From contig NZ_JAFLWW010000003.1 in the NCBI RefSeq assembly GCF_018555685.1, positions 310,001 through 374,000 of the forward strand: a stretch of DNA of 64,000 nt, written 5' to 3'. Within the stretch, counting starts at the first letter, position 1. Each line of letters starts with the position of its first letter. The position numbers and the translations under genes were made by a program. Below the pieces are notes generated by a model, which was given only the letters and a program-made list of their open reading frames with translations, searched no databases and was not told where the DNA came from. Below, one piece after another: positions 18,065 to 28,096 of the stretch. The stretch is from Aminobacter anthyllidis. Its GTDB lineage: Bacteria > Pseudomonadota > Alphaproteobacteria > Rhizobiales > Rhizobiaceae.

Positions 18065-19120
18065 ATGATGAAACAGAACACTGCACTGATCGTCGGCGCC
18101 CATGGTGTCATCGGCAGCAATCTCGCCAGCCATCTGGCAGCACTCGGCGACTGGAACATTGTCGGGCTATCCAGGCGCGGCGGCCCAAGCCAGGGACAAA
18201 TCCGCCACATCGCGGTGGATTTGCTTGATTTCAGGGACACCAGGGAAAAACTCGGTGGCCTCAAGGAGGTCACCCACATCTTCTATGCCGCCTACCAGGA
18301 CCGGCCAAGCTGGGCGGAACTCGTCGAGCCCAATGTCGCCATGCTGCGGAACGTCGTCGACACCGTCGAGCTGATCGCCAGCAACCTGCGCCACATCAGC
18401 CTGATGCAGGGCTACAAGGTCTATGGCGCGCATCTCGGGCCGTTCAAGACGCCGGCGCGCGAGACCGACGCCAACCACATGCCGCCGGAATTCAACATCG
18501 ACCAGCAGGACCTGCTGCAAGATCGGCAGAAAGGCAAGAACTGGAGCTGGTCGGCGCTGCGTCCTTCAGTGGTCATCGGCCAGGCACTGGGCAATCCGAT
18601 GAACCTCGCCATCGCCATCGCCGTCTATGCCTCGATGTCCAGGGAGCTTGGCCTGCCGCTGCGTTTTCCCGGCAAAGCAGGCGCCTATGACAAGATCATC
18701 GAGATGACCGATGCCGGATTGCTGGCGCGGGCGACCGTCTGGGCCGCGACCGACGAACGCTGCGCCAACCAGGCCTTCAACATCACCAATGGCGACCTGT
18801 TCCGCTGGAACGAGATGTGGCCGAAGATCGCCGCGAGCTTCGGCCTCGACACGGCACCGCCTTTGCCGATGTCGCTCGACACCATCATGGCCGACAAGCA
18901 GCCGCTGTGGGACAAGATGAAAGCCCGGCACGGCCTCGCCGACACGCCCTACGCCGACGTGTCTTCATGGCGTTTCGCCGACTTCGTCTTCGGCTGGGAC
19001 TATGATTTCTTCGCCGACGGCACCAAGGCGCGCCGCTTCGGCTTTCACGAATTCGTCGACACCGAAGAGATGTTCATGCGCACTTTCCGCGAGCTGCGCC
19101 AGCGCCGGATCATTCCCTGA
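18065..19120 (+). CDS. PRISE-type SDR reductase (progesterone 5-beta-reductase/iridoid synthase family)
   Basis: NAD(P)H-dependent enzyme of 351 residues. The dinucleotide motif is GAHGVIGSNLA near residue 13. The segment QGYKVYGAHLGPFKTPARE carries the Lys and Tyr region that distinguishes the atypical PRISE SDRs, enone 1,4-reductases, from the usual Tyr-x3-Lys SDRs. The long C-terminal part with FRWNEMWPKIA and the ending RRIIP also fit. The ATG at 18065 has GGAG six bases upstream; a second ATG follows at once. It is divergent from the LysR gene. The natural substrate, presumably an alpha,beta-unsaturated carbonyl, is unknown. Confidence 0.8.
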   Translation: MMKQNTALIVGAHGVIGSNLASHLAALGDWNIVGLSRRGGPSQGQIRHIAVDLLDFRDTREKLGGLKEVTHIFYAAYQDRPSWAELVEPNVAMLRNVVDTVELIASNLRHISLMQGYKVYGAHLGPFKTPARETDANHMPPEFNIDQQDLLQDRQKGKNWSWSALRPSVVIGQALGNPMNLAIAIAVYASMSRELGLPLRFPGKAGAYDKIIEMTDAGLLARATVWAATDERCANQAFNITNGDLFRWNEMWPKIAASFGLDTAPPLPMSLDTIMADKQPLWDKMKARHGLADTPYADVSSWRFADFVFGWDYDFFADGTKARRFGFHEFVDTEEMFMRTFRELRQRRIIP

Positions 19121-19199
19121 TCCAGCTGGCCTGCCTCGGCCAGATCGGAACATCGGGCGCGGGAAACGTGCGTGGAAACACGCTGCCCCGCCCGCAGGA

Positions 19200-20303
19200 T
19201 CAGTTCAGCTTGACCAGTGCCACGCGGCGGTTCTTGGCCCTGCCCTCGTCATTGTCGTTGCTGGCGACCGGCGCCATCATGCCGGCACCCGCTGCGGTCA
19301 ACCGCCCGCCATCGATGCCGAACTGCGAAACGAGAACCGCTTTCACCGCAGTCGCGCGGCGATTGGACAGGTCGATGTTGTAGTCAAACTTGCCCTGGTT
19401 GTCGGTGTGCCCCACCACCGCCACCGCAAGCCCCGGATTGTCGCCCAACAGCTTGGCGATCTCCTTCAGCGTCGGCTCCGATTCAGGCTTGATGTCGGCG
19501 TTGTCGGTGTCGAAAAAGATGCCGTAGAGCGCAATTCCGCCGCTGGTCGACAATGAGTCCGCCATCTTGGCCGCCTCCACCAGCACCATCTTCTTGTCGC
19601 GCGCCTTGGGCTCCAGCACGTGCACGATGGCGATGGTGCGCGCATTCAGCTCCTTGCAGTAGAGGTCGTCGAGCAACTGGAAGGTCTGCACCGTGACATA
19701 GGCGTCGCCGCCGTCGCGTGGAACCTTGGCGGTGAAATAGCGCTGGTCGGCCACGCCAGACGACGCCACGCAGGCAGCGTTGGAGAACGCCTCGACGCCG
19801 AGGTCGCTGTCGTAGAAGAAGTTCATCATCAGGCTCATGTCGCCGCCGCCGCTTGAAGCCGAGCGCGAGGCGTCGCCGCCGCATTCCTCCTTCTTGCATT
19901 CGAACACCACCTCGCCGCCGGCCGCCTGCACCACGTCCTGGTAGTTGCGCAGCACCTCGAGCGGCGAACGCCCGTCCGGCAGCACATAGAACAGGCGGGT
20001 GAGCGAACCTTCGACCTCTTCCGCCTTCTCCGGCTTGAACACCCGGTTGTTGTTCTTGTCGCGCTTTTCCGGATCGGGATCAGCCTTCAGCGGCGCCAGC
20101 GGCACGCTGAAATCGGTGTAGTCGAGCTTCTGGTGGTAGACGATGAACGAGCCTTCGTAGCGCTTGGCAAGCGCATTGTCGGCGCCACCTTCGATATCGG
20201 CGGTGGGAACCGTCGCATCCGCCAGCGCCGGCATGCAGCTGAGCGCAAGCAGGGCCATCGCCGCAACCGCCTTTCGAATTCCACGCAGCATAAGTCCCCG
20301 CAT
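19200..20303 (-). CDS. DUF4892-OmpA family envelope protein
   Basis: Protein of 367 residues. A signal peptide spans about residues 1-28 (cleavage near ALADATVP). The middle region (about 40-245) resembles DUF4892, and the C-terminal OmpA peptidoglycan-binding domain (about 255-367) has IFFDTDNADIKPES, VVGHTDNQGKFDYN and LSNRRATAVKAVL. GAGGAG precedes the ATG by six bases. It has no lipobox, so it may be soluble periplasmic, held at the cell wall through the OmpA domain. Its partner or cargo is unknown. Confidence 0.82.
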   Translation of the reverse strand: MRGLMLRGIRKAVAAMALLALSCMPALADATVPTADIEGGADNALAKRYEGSFIVYHQKLDYTDFSVPLAPLKADPDPEKRDKNNNRVFKPEKAEEVEGSLTRLFYVLPDGRSPLEVLRNYQDVVQAAGGEVVFECKKEECGGDASRSASSGGGDMSLMMNFFYDSDLGVEAFSNAACVASSGVADQRYFTAKVPRDGGDAYVTVQTFQLLDDLYCKELNARTIAIVHVLEPKARDKKMVLVEAAKMADSLSTSGGIALYGIFFDTDNADIKPESEPTLKEIAKLLGDNPGLAVAVVGHTDNQGKFDYNIDLSNRRATAVKAVLVSQFGIDGGRLTAAGAGMMAPVASNDNDEGRAKNRRVALVKLN

Positions 20304-20355
20304 CGCACGCTCCTCGGTTGAATGTGACGCAACGTAGCCACAACCGCAGCATGGC

Positions 20356-21618
20356 TCAAGCAGGGATCCGGGCAGACCTTTCTTCGCCGCGCTCGGTCCA
20401 ATCGGCCTCCTTGAGGCCGGCCGGCGCGAACGGATCGATCAGAGTTCCCGCAACGATCGCTGCAAGAAGCTGCGGCGCCGGCGGCAGTTTGGCGACCGTC
20501 GCGACCAGCCGGTCGCGCAGGAACGGCAGCAGCACCGAATCCGATTGGTAAAACGGCGTGAAGGCCAGCGACAGCGCCTGGAACAGCCTGATGTGCCAGC
20601 GCCGCGCGCGGACATAAGCCACAAGCGCCGCATCCACGTCACTCGACTGCCGCAAGGCATGGGCGAGCGCTGCAGCATCGAGCAAGGCCATGTTGGCGCC
20701 CTGCCCCAGCTGCGGGCTGGTCGAATGCGCGGCGTCGCCGATGACGGCAAAGCCCCTTGCTGCCGGTTGCGCCAGTGTGTGGTGGCCATAACGGGCCAGC
20801 GTCAGCTGCTCGAAATCGTCGATCTGGTCGAGATAAGGCTGGCATTCGGGCCAAAGCCCTGCCACCTGGGCCTTCCAGCCAGCCAGCCCCTCCGCCTGCA
20901 CGCGCGCTGCATCGGCCGGCTTCAGGCTCCAGAAGAAGGCCGCCATCTTGCGCCCGTCCGCTTCGGCGCGGCCAATCGGCAGCACCCCGATCATCACGCT
21001 GGCGCGGCGATAGCGCTGCGTCAGCGCGCGCTCGTCGAATCCGGCCCCACGCCAGTCGAGCGAGGCCCAGAACGCGCCATAGGCAAGCGGCTTTGATTCC
21101 GTGGGGAAACCCGCGCTGCGGCGCAGCTTCGAGCGCGCCCCGCTGGCATCGATGACGAGATCGAACGACCCAAGGCTACGTCCCGTGGCATCGACCAGCC
21201 GTGCTTGCTCACCAAGCTCGACCACGTCAAGTTGGGCTCCGGTGACGATTTCGATGCCTTCGCGCTGAGCCGCCCGATAGAGCACGCCGAACAGTGCCGC
21301 ACGATGCACAGCGATACCGAAGCGTCCGCCCGGCCGCGCATCGTAACGCACGTCGAGCACCGTGCGCCCGCTTTCGGCGTCAATGCCGTGCAGCCGGTCG
21401 ATCCGACTTCCAAGCTTTGAGATTTCGCCTAACAGGCCGAGATCGGCGAGCACCGAAAGTCCGGTTGGCTGCAGGATCAGCCCTGAGCCCAGCGGCTTCG
21501 GCTCGGCGAAGCGCTCATAGACGGTGACCCGGTGCCCGTCGCGCTTGAGATACAGCGCCGCTGCCAGCCCGGCCGGTCCGGCACCGGCGATGGCGATATG
21601 AAGTTTTCGACCGGTCAT
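20356..21618 (-). CDS. FAD-dependent monooxygenase (UbiH/salicylate-hydroxylase-like)
   Basis: Flavoprotein of about 420 residues. The N-terminal FAD motif is GAGPAGLAAALYL, the DLVIDASGARSKLRR segment corresponds to the conserved DG motif, and the second FAD motif GDAAHSTSPQLGQGAN is near residue 290. These are the marks of group A aromatic hydroxylases. I favour the ATG at 21618, which is preceded by GGATGGG; in-frame starts up to seven codons earlier (21639) are possible. The substrate is unknown; position between OmpA and Kup genes gives no clue. Confidence 0.82.
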   Translation of the reverse strand: MTGRKLHIAIAGAGPAGLAAALYLKRDGHRVTVYERFAEPKPLGSGLILQPTGLSVLADLGLLGEISKLGSRIDRLHGIDAESGRTVLDVRYDARPGGRFGIAVHRAALFGVLYRAAQREGIEIVTGAQLDVVELGEQARLVDATGRSLGSFDLVIDASGARSKLRRSAGFPTESKPLAYGAFWASLDWRGAGFDERALTQRYRRASVMIGVLPIGRAEADGRKMAAFFWSLKPADAARVQAEGLAGWKAQVAGLWPECQPYLDQIDDFEQLTLARYGHHTLAQPAARGFAVIGDAAHSTSPQLGQGANMALLDAAALAHALRQSSDVDAALVAYVRARRWHIRLFQALSLAFTPFYQSDSVLLPFLRDRLVATVAKLPPAPQLLAAIVAGTLIDPFAPAGLKEADWTERGEERSARIPA

Positions 21619-21701
21619 CTGCCCATCCATCAGCGACACAGGTTCACGGATGGGCAGCGCATTGGCAATGCTTCACTTCGTCCCTGAAACCGTCGCAGGC
21701 T

Positions 21702-23618
21702 TCAGATCGACACCTGCGTGCCGACCTCGACGACGCGTCCGGTCGGGATCTGGAAGTACTCGGTCGCATCCGCCGCGGTGCGCGCCAGGCCGATGAACAG
21801 CCTGTCCTGCCACACCGGCATGCCGGAATTGGGCGACGCCTTGAGCGAGCGCCGCGACAGGAAGAACGACGTCGTCATGATGTCGAACTTCCAGCCCTGC
21901 TTGCGGCATATGGCCAGCGCCTTGGGGATGTTGGGCTGTTCCATGTAGCCGAACTTCAGCTTCACCCGCATGAACAGCTCATTGACCTGCTCCATCTTCA
22001 CCCGCTCGCTGTCGGGCACGATCGGCTGCTGCGCCGTCACAACCGACAGGATGACGTTCTGCTCGTGCAGCACCTTGTAGTGCTTGAGGCTGTGCATCAG
22101 CGCGGTTGGTGCGCTGTCGGGGTCGCTGGTCAGGAACACCGCCGTGCCGGGCACCAGATGCGGCTTTTTCTTGATCAGGTTGCCAGCCAGGAAGTCGAGC
22201 GGGATCTCGTTCTTGCGTGTCTTGTCGAACAGGTAGCGGCTGCCGCGCACCCAGGTCCACATGATCAGTATGATCGCAAAGGCAACCGCCAGCGATGCCC
22301 AACCGCCATCGAACACCTTGACGATGTTGGAGGCGAAGAAGCCGATGTCGATCAGGCCAAAGACCAGGGTCGCCACCACAACGGCGGCAACCCGCCAGCG
22401 CCAGATGCGCAGCATCACGACCGAAAGCAGCAGCGTCGTCACCAGCATGTTGCCGGTGACCGAGATGCCATAGGCGGCGGCCAGGCTGCTCGACTCGCCG
22501 AAACCGACGACCAGAAGCATCACCACCAGGGCGAGCAGCATGTTGACGCGCGGCATGTAGATCTGGCCCAGCGTCGTCTCCGAGGTGTGCTGGATGACCA
22601 GCCGCGGCAGCATGTTGAGCTGCACGGCCTGGCGCGTCAGCGAATAGGCCCCGGTGATCACCGCCTGGCTGGCGATGACGGTCGCTGCGGTCGCCAGCAC
22701 CACCATGGGCACCAGCATCCAGCCCTCGTTCATCTCGAAGAACGGGTGGCCGACGACGCCGCCATGGGCGAGCACGAACGCGCCCTGGCCGACATAATTG
22801 AGCAGCAGGCACGGAAATACGATGCACAGCCAGGCAAGCACGATCGGCCGGCGGCCGAAATGGCCGAGATCGGCATAAAGCGCCTCGGCACCGGTTACCG
22901 CGAGGAAGATGGCACCGATGGTGACGAACGACACTTCCGGCTGGTTGACGAGGAACTCGACGATGTAGATCGGATTGACCGCCAGAAGGATTTCCGGATC
23001 GTCGGCGATGTGCAGGATGCCGGAGTAGCCGATGGCCAGGAACCAGATCAGCGTAATCGGTCCAAACACGATTGCCACGCCGCCCGTCCCGAAGCGCTGC
23101 ACCGAAAACAGCGCTGCCAGGATCACCAGCGTCAACGGCACGACATAAGGTTCGAAGGCTGGCGTCACCACTTTCATGCCTTCGACCGCCGACAGCACCG
23201 AGATCGCCGGCGTGATCACCGCGTCGCCGTAAAACAGCGCCGCGCCAACCATGCCGAGCGCCAGGATGATGCCCGAGCGCTTGGGCAAGCTGCGCCGCGC
23301 CAGCGCCATCAGCGACAGCGTGCCGCCCTCGCCGCGATTGTGCGCCCTGAGTACGAACATGACGTATTTGATGGTGACGATGATCGTCAGCGCCCAGATG
23401 ATGAGCGACAGAACGCCGAGAATGTCCTCGCGCGATGCGACCTCACCACCGGCCGACGCCACCAGCGCCTCGCGGAACGCGTAGATCGGACTCGTGCCGA
23501 TGTCGCCGAAGACGACTCCGAGCGCTCCCAGAACGAGTATCCTGATGTCGTGGGAATGGCCGTCCGTCTGGACCGCCTGCCCACTTGTTCCCGCCTTGTC
23601 GGCGCCGGCATCGGTCAT
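21702..23618 (-). CDS. kup: KUP-family potassium uptake protein
   Basis: Potassium-proton symporter of 638 residues with about twelve membrane helices in the first 430 residues and a soluble C-terminal domain. The N-terminal signature [16 protein letters not shown] lies near residue 40, and [17 protein letters not shown] further on is also family-typical. The ATG at 23618 has GGAG eight bases upstream; the frame is open 18 codons further but without such a site. The last segment reads [19 protein letters not shown], as expected for a full-length member. Confidence 0.93.
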   Translation of the reverse strand: MTDAGADKAGTSGQAVQTDGHSHDIRILVLGALGVVFGDIGTSPIYAFREALVASAGGEVASREDILGVLSLIIWALTIIVTIKYVMFVLRAHNRGEGGTLSLMALARRSLPKRSGIILALGMVGAALFYGDAVITPAISVLSAVEGMKVVTPAFEPYVVPLTLVILAALFSVQRFGTGGVAIVFGPITLIWFLAIGYSGILHIADDPEILLAVNPIYIVEFLVNQPEVSFVTIGAIFLAVTGAEALYADLGHFGRRPIVLAWLCIVFPCLLLNYVGQGAFVLAHGGVVGHPFFEMNEGWMLVPMVVLATAATVIASQAVITGAYSLTRQAVQLNMLPRLVIQHTSETTLGQIYMPRVNMLLALVVMLLVVGFGESSSLAAAYGISVTGNMLVTTLLLSVVMLRIWRWRVAAVVVATLVFGLIDIGFFASNIVKVFDGGWASLAVAFAIILIMWTWVRGSRYLFDKTRKNEIPLDFLAGNLIKKKPHLVPGTAVFLTSDPDSAPTALMHSLKHYKVLHEQNVILSVVTAQQPIVPDSERVKMEQVNELFMRVKLKFGYMEQPNIPKALAICRKQGWKFDIMTTSFFLSRRSLKASPNSGMPVWQDRLFIGLARTAADATEYFQIPTGRVVEVGTQVSI

Positions 23619-23730
23619 GAACGACTCTCCGTGAAGCCGCGGGGCTCTACGCTTGCCCTGCCGCAAAAGCAACAGCTGTTTTGCGGCAGCTAATGTTCAG
23701 CCCATGCTTGAGACGCATGGCTTGCCGATG

Positions 23731-24471
23731 TTACCACCCGCAAGCCTTGATATAGCGCCTAATTGTGCCGGCCATGCCATGCTCGAGCGCGTCGGCCGTC
23801 AGCCCATGGCCGATCGAAACTTCCGCCAGTTTCGGAATGCGCTTCATCAACAGCGGCAGGTTATCTACGACGAGGTCATGCCCGGCATTGACGGCAAGGC
23901 CTGCGGCCAGTGCCGCCTCGGCGGTTTTTGCCAGCTTTTCCAGTTCCTTGGCAGCCTTTGCCGAATCATCGAAGCAAGCACCGTAGGGCCCTGTGAACAG
24001 CTCGATCCGGTCAGCGCCGGTATCGCGCGCGGCACTCATTGCCGCGGGATCGGCATCGGAAAACAGCGAAACGCGGAAGCCGCCCTTCTTCAGCCGTGCC
24101 ACCACCGGCTTGAGCAGGCTCGCCTGCCCGGCGAAGTCCCAACCATGGTCGGAGGTTGCCTGCGACGGATCGTCCGGCACCAGCGTCACCTGCTCCGGCT
24201 GGTGCTTTTCCACCAGCTGGAGGAAATCCTCGCTCGGATAACCCTCGATGTTGAATTCGGCCTTGGGAAACTCATCGTCGATCAGTGCCCGTATCTCGGG
24301 CACGTCCGAGAAGCGAATATGCCGTTGGTCGGGGCGCGGATGCACGGTCAAGCCGTGCGCGCCGGCGGCAAGCGCGATGCGCCCCAGGCCGGTGACGCTC
24401 GGCCACGGCAGATCGCGCCGGTTGCGCAGCATGGCGATGGCATTGACGTTCACGGACAGCTTGGCAGGCAT
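23731..24471 (-). CDS. pdxJ: Pyridoxine 5'-phosphate synthase PdxJ
   Basis: Enzyme of 246 residues that condenses 1-deoxyxylulose-5-phosphate with 3-amino-2-oxopropyl phosphate to form pyridoxine 5'-phosphate, the last ring-forming step of DXP-dependent vitamin B6 synthesis. Family motifs include [13 protein letters not shown] at the start, [21 protein letters not shown], and VTLVPDDP with a substrate-binding region. NAGHDL and SIGHGL near the C-terminus are also typical. The ATG at 24471 follows GAGAG; an in-frame TTG two codons upstream is less likely. Confidence 0.95.
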   Translation of the reverse strand: MPAKLSVNVNAIAMLRNRRDLPWPSVTGLGRIALAAGAHGLTVHPRPDQRHIRFSDVPEIRALIDDEFPKAEFNIEGYPSEDFLQLVEKHQPEQVTLVPDDPSQATSDHGWDFAGQASLLKPVVARLKKGGFRVSLFSDADPAAMSAARDTGADRIELFTGPYGACFDDSAKAAKELEKLAKTAEAALAAGLAVNAGHDLVVDNLPLLMKRIPKLAEVSIGHGLTADALEHGMAGTIRRYIKACGW

Positions 24472-24592
24472 CGGCAACTCTCAGCAAAAGCGACACCCAC
24501 GCCACCTATCACGGCTTGGGCGGGAACACAGAGCGCTTTTATGTGTTCCAGTGTCGACGTCGCGACTTGCCGCAACCAACGAGGACACGCCA

Positions 24593-24991
24593 ATGACATC
24601 CATGGATGCCCTGCCGCCGTTCCGGCGCATCGACACCGACAACGACGAGGTCTTTGCCTTCGAGATCGTCGGCCATTTCACCCAGGCCGACATCGAAAAT
24701 GCCTATGGCCTGCTCGACGCCGCCTATGAAGGCCACGACAAGATCGACGTCCTGCTGCGCGCCAGCGGTTATGACGGATTCGACTGGTCGGCTTTGTTCG
24801 ATCCCTTGACCTTCAAGGGCAAATGGAAGGCATTGCATCATATCAGGCGCTACGCACTCGTTGGCGGCCCGGCCTGGATGGGACCTGTGGTCGGCCTGTT
24901 TGCGCCGCTCACCTCGATCGAAACAAAACACTTTGCCGACGCCGACGAGGCCAAGGCCTGGGAATGGCTTGGCGCAAGGCAGGTCGAGTAG
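24593..24991 (+). CDS. SpoIIAA-like (STAS/SEC14-type) domain protein
   Basis: Protein of 132 residues consisting of a single SpoIIAA-like domain (the PF11964 type, related in fold to STAS and CRAL-TRIO domains). The pattern of alternating strands and helices and the final segment HFADADEAKAWEWLGA are typical. These proteins are thought to bind lipids or other ligands; few are characterised. GAGGAC lies upstream of the ATG. The next gene, 47 bases downstream on the same strand, is a PP2C-type phosphatase, and the two may be co-transcribed. Confidence 0.75.
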   Translation: MTSMDALPPFRRIDTDNDEVFAFEIVGHFTQADIENAYGLLDAAYEGHDKIDVLLRASGYDGFDWSALFDPLTFKGKWKALHHIRRYALVGGPAWMGPVVGLFAPLTSIETKHFADADEAKAWEWLGARQVE

Positions 24992-25038
24992 TCTGCGGTC
25001 ACACTCCGGTCACCGGCGCCCGCCAGACAGCTGTCATC

Positions 25039-25911
25039 ATGCCCAGTATCCGCATCATCGATTCGATCACCGCCCCCGGCTCCGCCTCGCGCCCGAATGA
25101 AGACAGCGCCGGCGGCAACGCAACTTGCGCCTTCGTCATCGACGGCGCCACCGGCCTCGGCGGCACCAGTATCGTTGGCCTGCATGGCTCGGACGCCGCC
25201 TGGCTCGCACGTTTTGCCCAAAGCACCTTCGAAGAGCTGGTCCGCAACGGCCGCTCCGTCGCCGATGTCGTGCGCGAACTCAACCAGCGTGCCGCCAATG
25301 TCGTGCACGAGGCCGCCAGCGCCTTGCCGATCGAAGCATGGAACCTGCCCATCGCCAGCTTCCAGATGGTTCGGATCGAAGGCGACGCGCTCGTCACGCA
25401 TGGTCTGGGCGACTGCCGGCTGTTCCTTGTCGATGCGGACGGTGCTGTGATCGAGACCAGCGCTATCAAGGCCGCCTACGCCAACGAGCGCGACGGCGCC
25501 CGCAAGGCCATCGCCCTTTCAGGCGGCTTCGCCACGCATCAGGCACTCGCCGACGCGCCTGTGGTGCGCGAAGAGCTGCGCCGGCGCCGCGCCGCCTATA
25601 ATCAGGCAGGCGGTTCCGTCTGGACGCTCGGCACCGAGCCCGCCGCCGCCGATCATCTCGCCACCGAGCAACTCACCGCAACCCTGCCCGCAAGGGGCCT
25701 GCTATGCTCCGACGGCTTCGCCGCTCTTGTCGACCAGTATCGTCGCTATGGAATTGCGGACCTCGTCCGCGCGGCTGGCGACACGGGCCTTGCCCCGCTT
25801 CTCCAGGAACTGCGGCACATCGAGCGGATCGAAGACCCCGATGGCCAGCAATTTCCGCGCTTCAAGGTTTCGGATGACGCGACAGCGGTGCTTTTCGAGA
25901 TCGTTGCCTGA
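25039..25911 (+). CDS. PP2C-type protein phosphatase
   Basis: Protein of 290 residues matching bacterial metal-dependent Ser/Thr phosphatases. The metal-binding motifs are RPNEDSAG (near residue 16), FVIDGATGL (near 33, where the usual DGxGG is DGATG), GLGDCRLFLVD (near 125), LLCSDGFAALV (near 225) and DDATAVLFEI at the end. The aspartates for two metals are present. The ATG at 25039 has a weak ribosome binding site, so coupling to the SpoIIAA-like gene upstream may matter. The substrate is unknown. Confidence 0.75.
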   Translation: MPSIRIIDSITAPGSASRPNEDSAGGNATCAFVIDGATGLGGTSIVGLHGSDAAWLARFAQSTFEELVRNGRSVADVVRELNQRAANVVHEAASALPIEAWNLPIASFQMVRIEGDALVTHGLGDCRLFLVDADGAVIETSAIKAAYANERDGARKAIALSGGFATHQALADAPVVREELRRRRAAYNQAGGSVWTLGTEPAAADHLATEQLTATLPARGLLCSDGFAALVDQYRRYGIADLVRAAGDTGLAPLLQELRHIERIEDPDGQQFPRFKVSDDATAVLFEIVA

Positions 25912-25965
25912 CTTACTTCAGGTCAGGCCGAGCCAACAATGCAGGCCGGTCTCGCCTGGATTTCC

Positions 25966-27093
25966 CTAGCGCACGATGGTCAGCCGCTCGGCAGCACGCG
26001 TGATCGCCGTGTAGAGCCAGCGCTGGCGCGTCTCCTTGAACGCCCAGCTCTCGTCGAACAGCACGACATTGTTCCACTGCGAGCCCTGCGCCTTGTGCAC
26101 CGTCAGCGCGTAGCCATAGTCGAAATCGTCGTAGCGCTTCTTGGTGCCCCACGGGATTTCTTCGTCGGGGTTCTCGAACACTTGCTTCAACAGCTTGATC
26201 TTGGCGACGCCGCGATCTGGGTCGTCCTCCTCCGGCGCGACCAGAAGGTTGATGCCGGGCTTCACCGTCTCGCGCGACGAGGTCATCACCTTCCACAACG
26301 AGCCGTTGAGCAGCCCCTTGGCCGGATCGTTGCGCAGGCAGACAAGCTTGTCGCCGGCCTGCGGATAGCCCGCCGTGAACCCCTTGAGTTCGCGCAGCCG
26401 CTGGTTGTAGCGCTTGCGTGTCCTGTTGGTGCCGACGAGCACCTGGTCGGCATCGAGCACCAGGTCCTGGGTCACGTCTTCCTTGCCGATCACCTGGGCG
26501 GTGCCATAGTCGCCGCGCATGAATTCGCGGCCCTCGCGCACGTCGAGCGCAAGCCTCAGGATCGGGTTGTCGCGCGCCTGGCGGTGGATTTCGGTCAACA
26601 GGAAGTCCGGCTCGTGCTCGGTGAAGAAGCCGCCACCCGAAATCGGCGGCAACTGCGCCGGATCGCCCAGCACCAGCACCGGCGTTCCAAATGTCAGCAG
26701 GTCGCGTCCAAGCTGCTCGTCGACCATCGAGCATTCGTCGATGACCACCAGCTTGGCCTTGGAGATCGGGCTCTGGCGGTTGAGCGAAAAGGTCGGCGAC
26801 ATCGAAGTCTTGCCGGTCTGCTCGTCGGCGATCGCCTCCTCGCCCTTCGGCCGGTAGATCAGCGAATGGATGGTGCGCGCATTGGTGGCGCCCTTCGAGC
26901 GCAGCACCTGCGCAGCCTTGCCGGTAAAGGCGGCGAACTGCACCTGCCCGTCGACATGCTCGGCGAAATAGCGCGCAAGCGTCGTCTTGCCGGTGCCAGC
27001 ATAACCGAACAACCGGAATATCTGCGGCCTTCCAGTCTTGAGCCAGCGCGCCACGGCCTGCAGCGCATCGTCTTGCTGAGGTGAAAAATCCAT
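25966..27093 (-). CDS. RecD-like superfamily 1 DNA helicase/ATPase
   Basis: Protein of 375 residues. Walker A is GYAGTGKTTLARYF near residue 30, the Q-like N-terminal motif is DFSPQQDDAL, Walker B is KLVVIDECSMVD, and VLVLGDPAQLPP is motif III. YALTVHKAQGSQW and YTAITRAAERL are motifs V and VI. It is shorter than RecD2 and lacks the N-terminal region, resembling the compact Dda/RecD-like helicases. The ATG at 27093 begins directly with the Q motif. It is probably a 5'-3' DNA helicase in repair; no RecB or RecC gene is nearby. Confidence 0.85.
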   Translation of the reverse strand: MDFSPQQDDALQAVARWLKTGRPQIFRLFGYAGTGKTTLARYFAEHVDGQVQFAAFTGKAAQVLRSKGATNARTIHSLIYRPKGEEAIADEQTGKTSMSPTFSLNRQSPISKAKLVVIDECSMVDEQLGRDLLTFGTPVLVLGDPAQLPPISGGGFFTEHEPDFLLTEIHRQARDNPILRLALDVREGREFMRGDYGTAQVIGKEDVTQDLVLDADQVLVGTNRTRKRYNQRLRELKGFTAGYPQAGDKLVCLRNDPAKGLLNGSLWKVMTSSRETVKPGINLLVAPEEDDPDRGVAKIKLLKQVFENPDEEIPWGTKKRYDDFDYGYALTVHKAQGSQWNNVVLFDESWAFKETRQRWLYTAITRAAERLTIVR

Positions 27094-27286
27094 TGTTTTG
27101 ACTGACAGGATTCGTGCTGCGAGGGCAAGGGATTGCGTCTCGAAGCCCCACATAAGCTGACAAGCTGGCCTAACATCGAACCAGTTGCCGTCTTCCTCGG
27201 AAGGAAACCCTTGTTCATCAGCCGACTGCGAGGAAGCGGAAGAAGTATGGTATCTTGGCGAGAATGTATCTGGGAAGGCGACTGCA

Positions 27287-27922
27287 TTGACCAGAAGCCT
27301 GCAAGACGAAGAAGCCGGAACCTGGCCCGCCCTGCTGGTGGCGGCAGAGAGTGGCGACGTGGACGCGGCCAAAGCGGAGCTTGCGGCAGGCGCGGATGTC
27401 AATCAGTCGGACGACGACGGCTGGTCGGCACTTCACCTGTCAGCCCTCAATGCCCATGCCTCGATGGTCGACGTCCTCGTCGGGCACCCGGGAATCGATG
27501 TGAATTGCAGGAACAGATGGAAGAGCACGCCGCTGAGCCTGGCTTCCGCCAAGGGCCACCACGCATGTATTCTCGCCATCGTCGGGCACCCGCAAACGGA
27601 CATCAATGCAAGGGCGGAATATTACGGCAGGACGGCCCTCATCGAAGCCGCGAAGAACGGCCATCTTGATGTCGTCAGCTTGCTCGTGGAGCACGGCGCA
27701 GATGTCAACGCCACCGACAAGAGCGGGCGAAACAACGCCCTCATCGAGGCGATCAAGGGCCGTCACTACGCGATCGCGGAATATCTGCTGGCCACAGGCA
27801 AACTGAACTTCCTCAACAAGGACATCAGGCTGAACGCCCTGATCTGGGCAGGCAACAGCCACGATCAGCCGTTCATAGAACGGCTGGAAACGGCGATCCG
27901 CAAGTTCTTCGACGGCAATTGA
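27287..27922 (+). CDS. Ankyrin-repeat protein
   Basis: Protein of about 211 residues made of four to five ankyrin repeats, with consensus pieces GWSALHLSALNAHASMVDVL, STPLSLASAKGHHACIL, RTALIEAAKNGHLDVVSLLV and EHGADVNATDKSGR. No signal peptide or enzymatic domain is attached, so it should be a cytosolic protein-binding scaffold. I suggest a TTG start at 27287 with GAAGG upstream; the frame is open to 27185, but that part is not ankyrin-like and overlaps the probable promoter region shared with the divergent helicase. The partner is unknown. Confidence 0.75.
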   Translation: MTRSLQDEEAGTWPALLVAAESGDVDAAKAELAAGADVNQSDDDGWSALHLSALNAHASMVDVLVGHPGIDVNCRNRWKSTPLSLASAKGHHACILAIVGHPQTDINARAEYYGRTALIEAAKNGHLDVVSLLVEHGADVNATDKSGRNNALIEAIKGRHYAIAEYLLATGKLNFLNKDIRLNALIWAGNSHDQPFIERLETAIRKFFDGN

Positions 27923-28096
27923 GCGCTGTCAGCGACACCTGCTCGCCTCGCGCCAGCCAGGCGCATCAACGACACCCAAATGAGCTTCCCCCTGAGATGG
28001 CTCGTATTGAGCCACCCCTGTCAGTTTGCTCGGTCTTGCCATTGAGTTTGCATCAGGCTGCCAGTACGCCGTTCAGGATCGAAGAAAGCACCCGCA

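Noticed and set aside
22065-23693. Plus-strand open frame of 542 codons opposite kup
   Set aside because: It is antisense to a clear KUP transporter and has a His/Arg/Gln-rich composition typical of a shadow frame.
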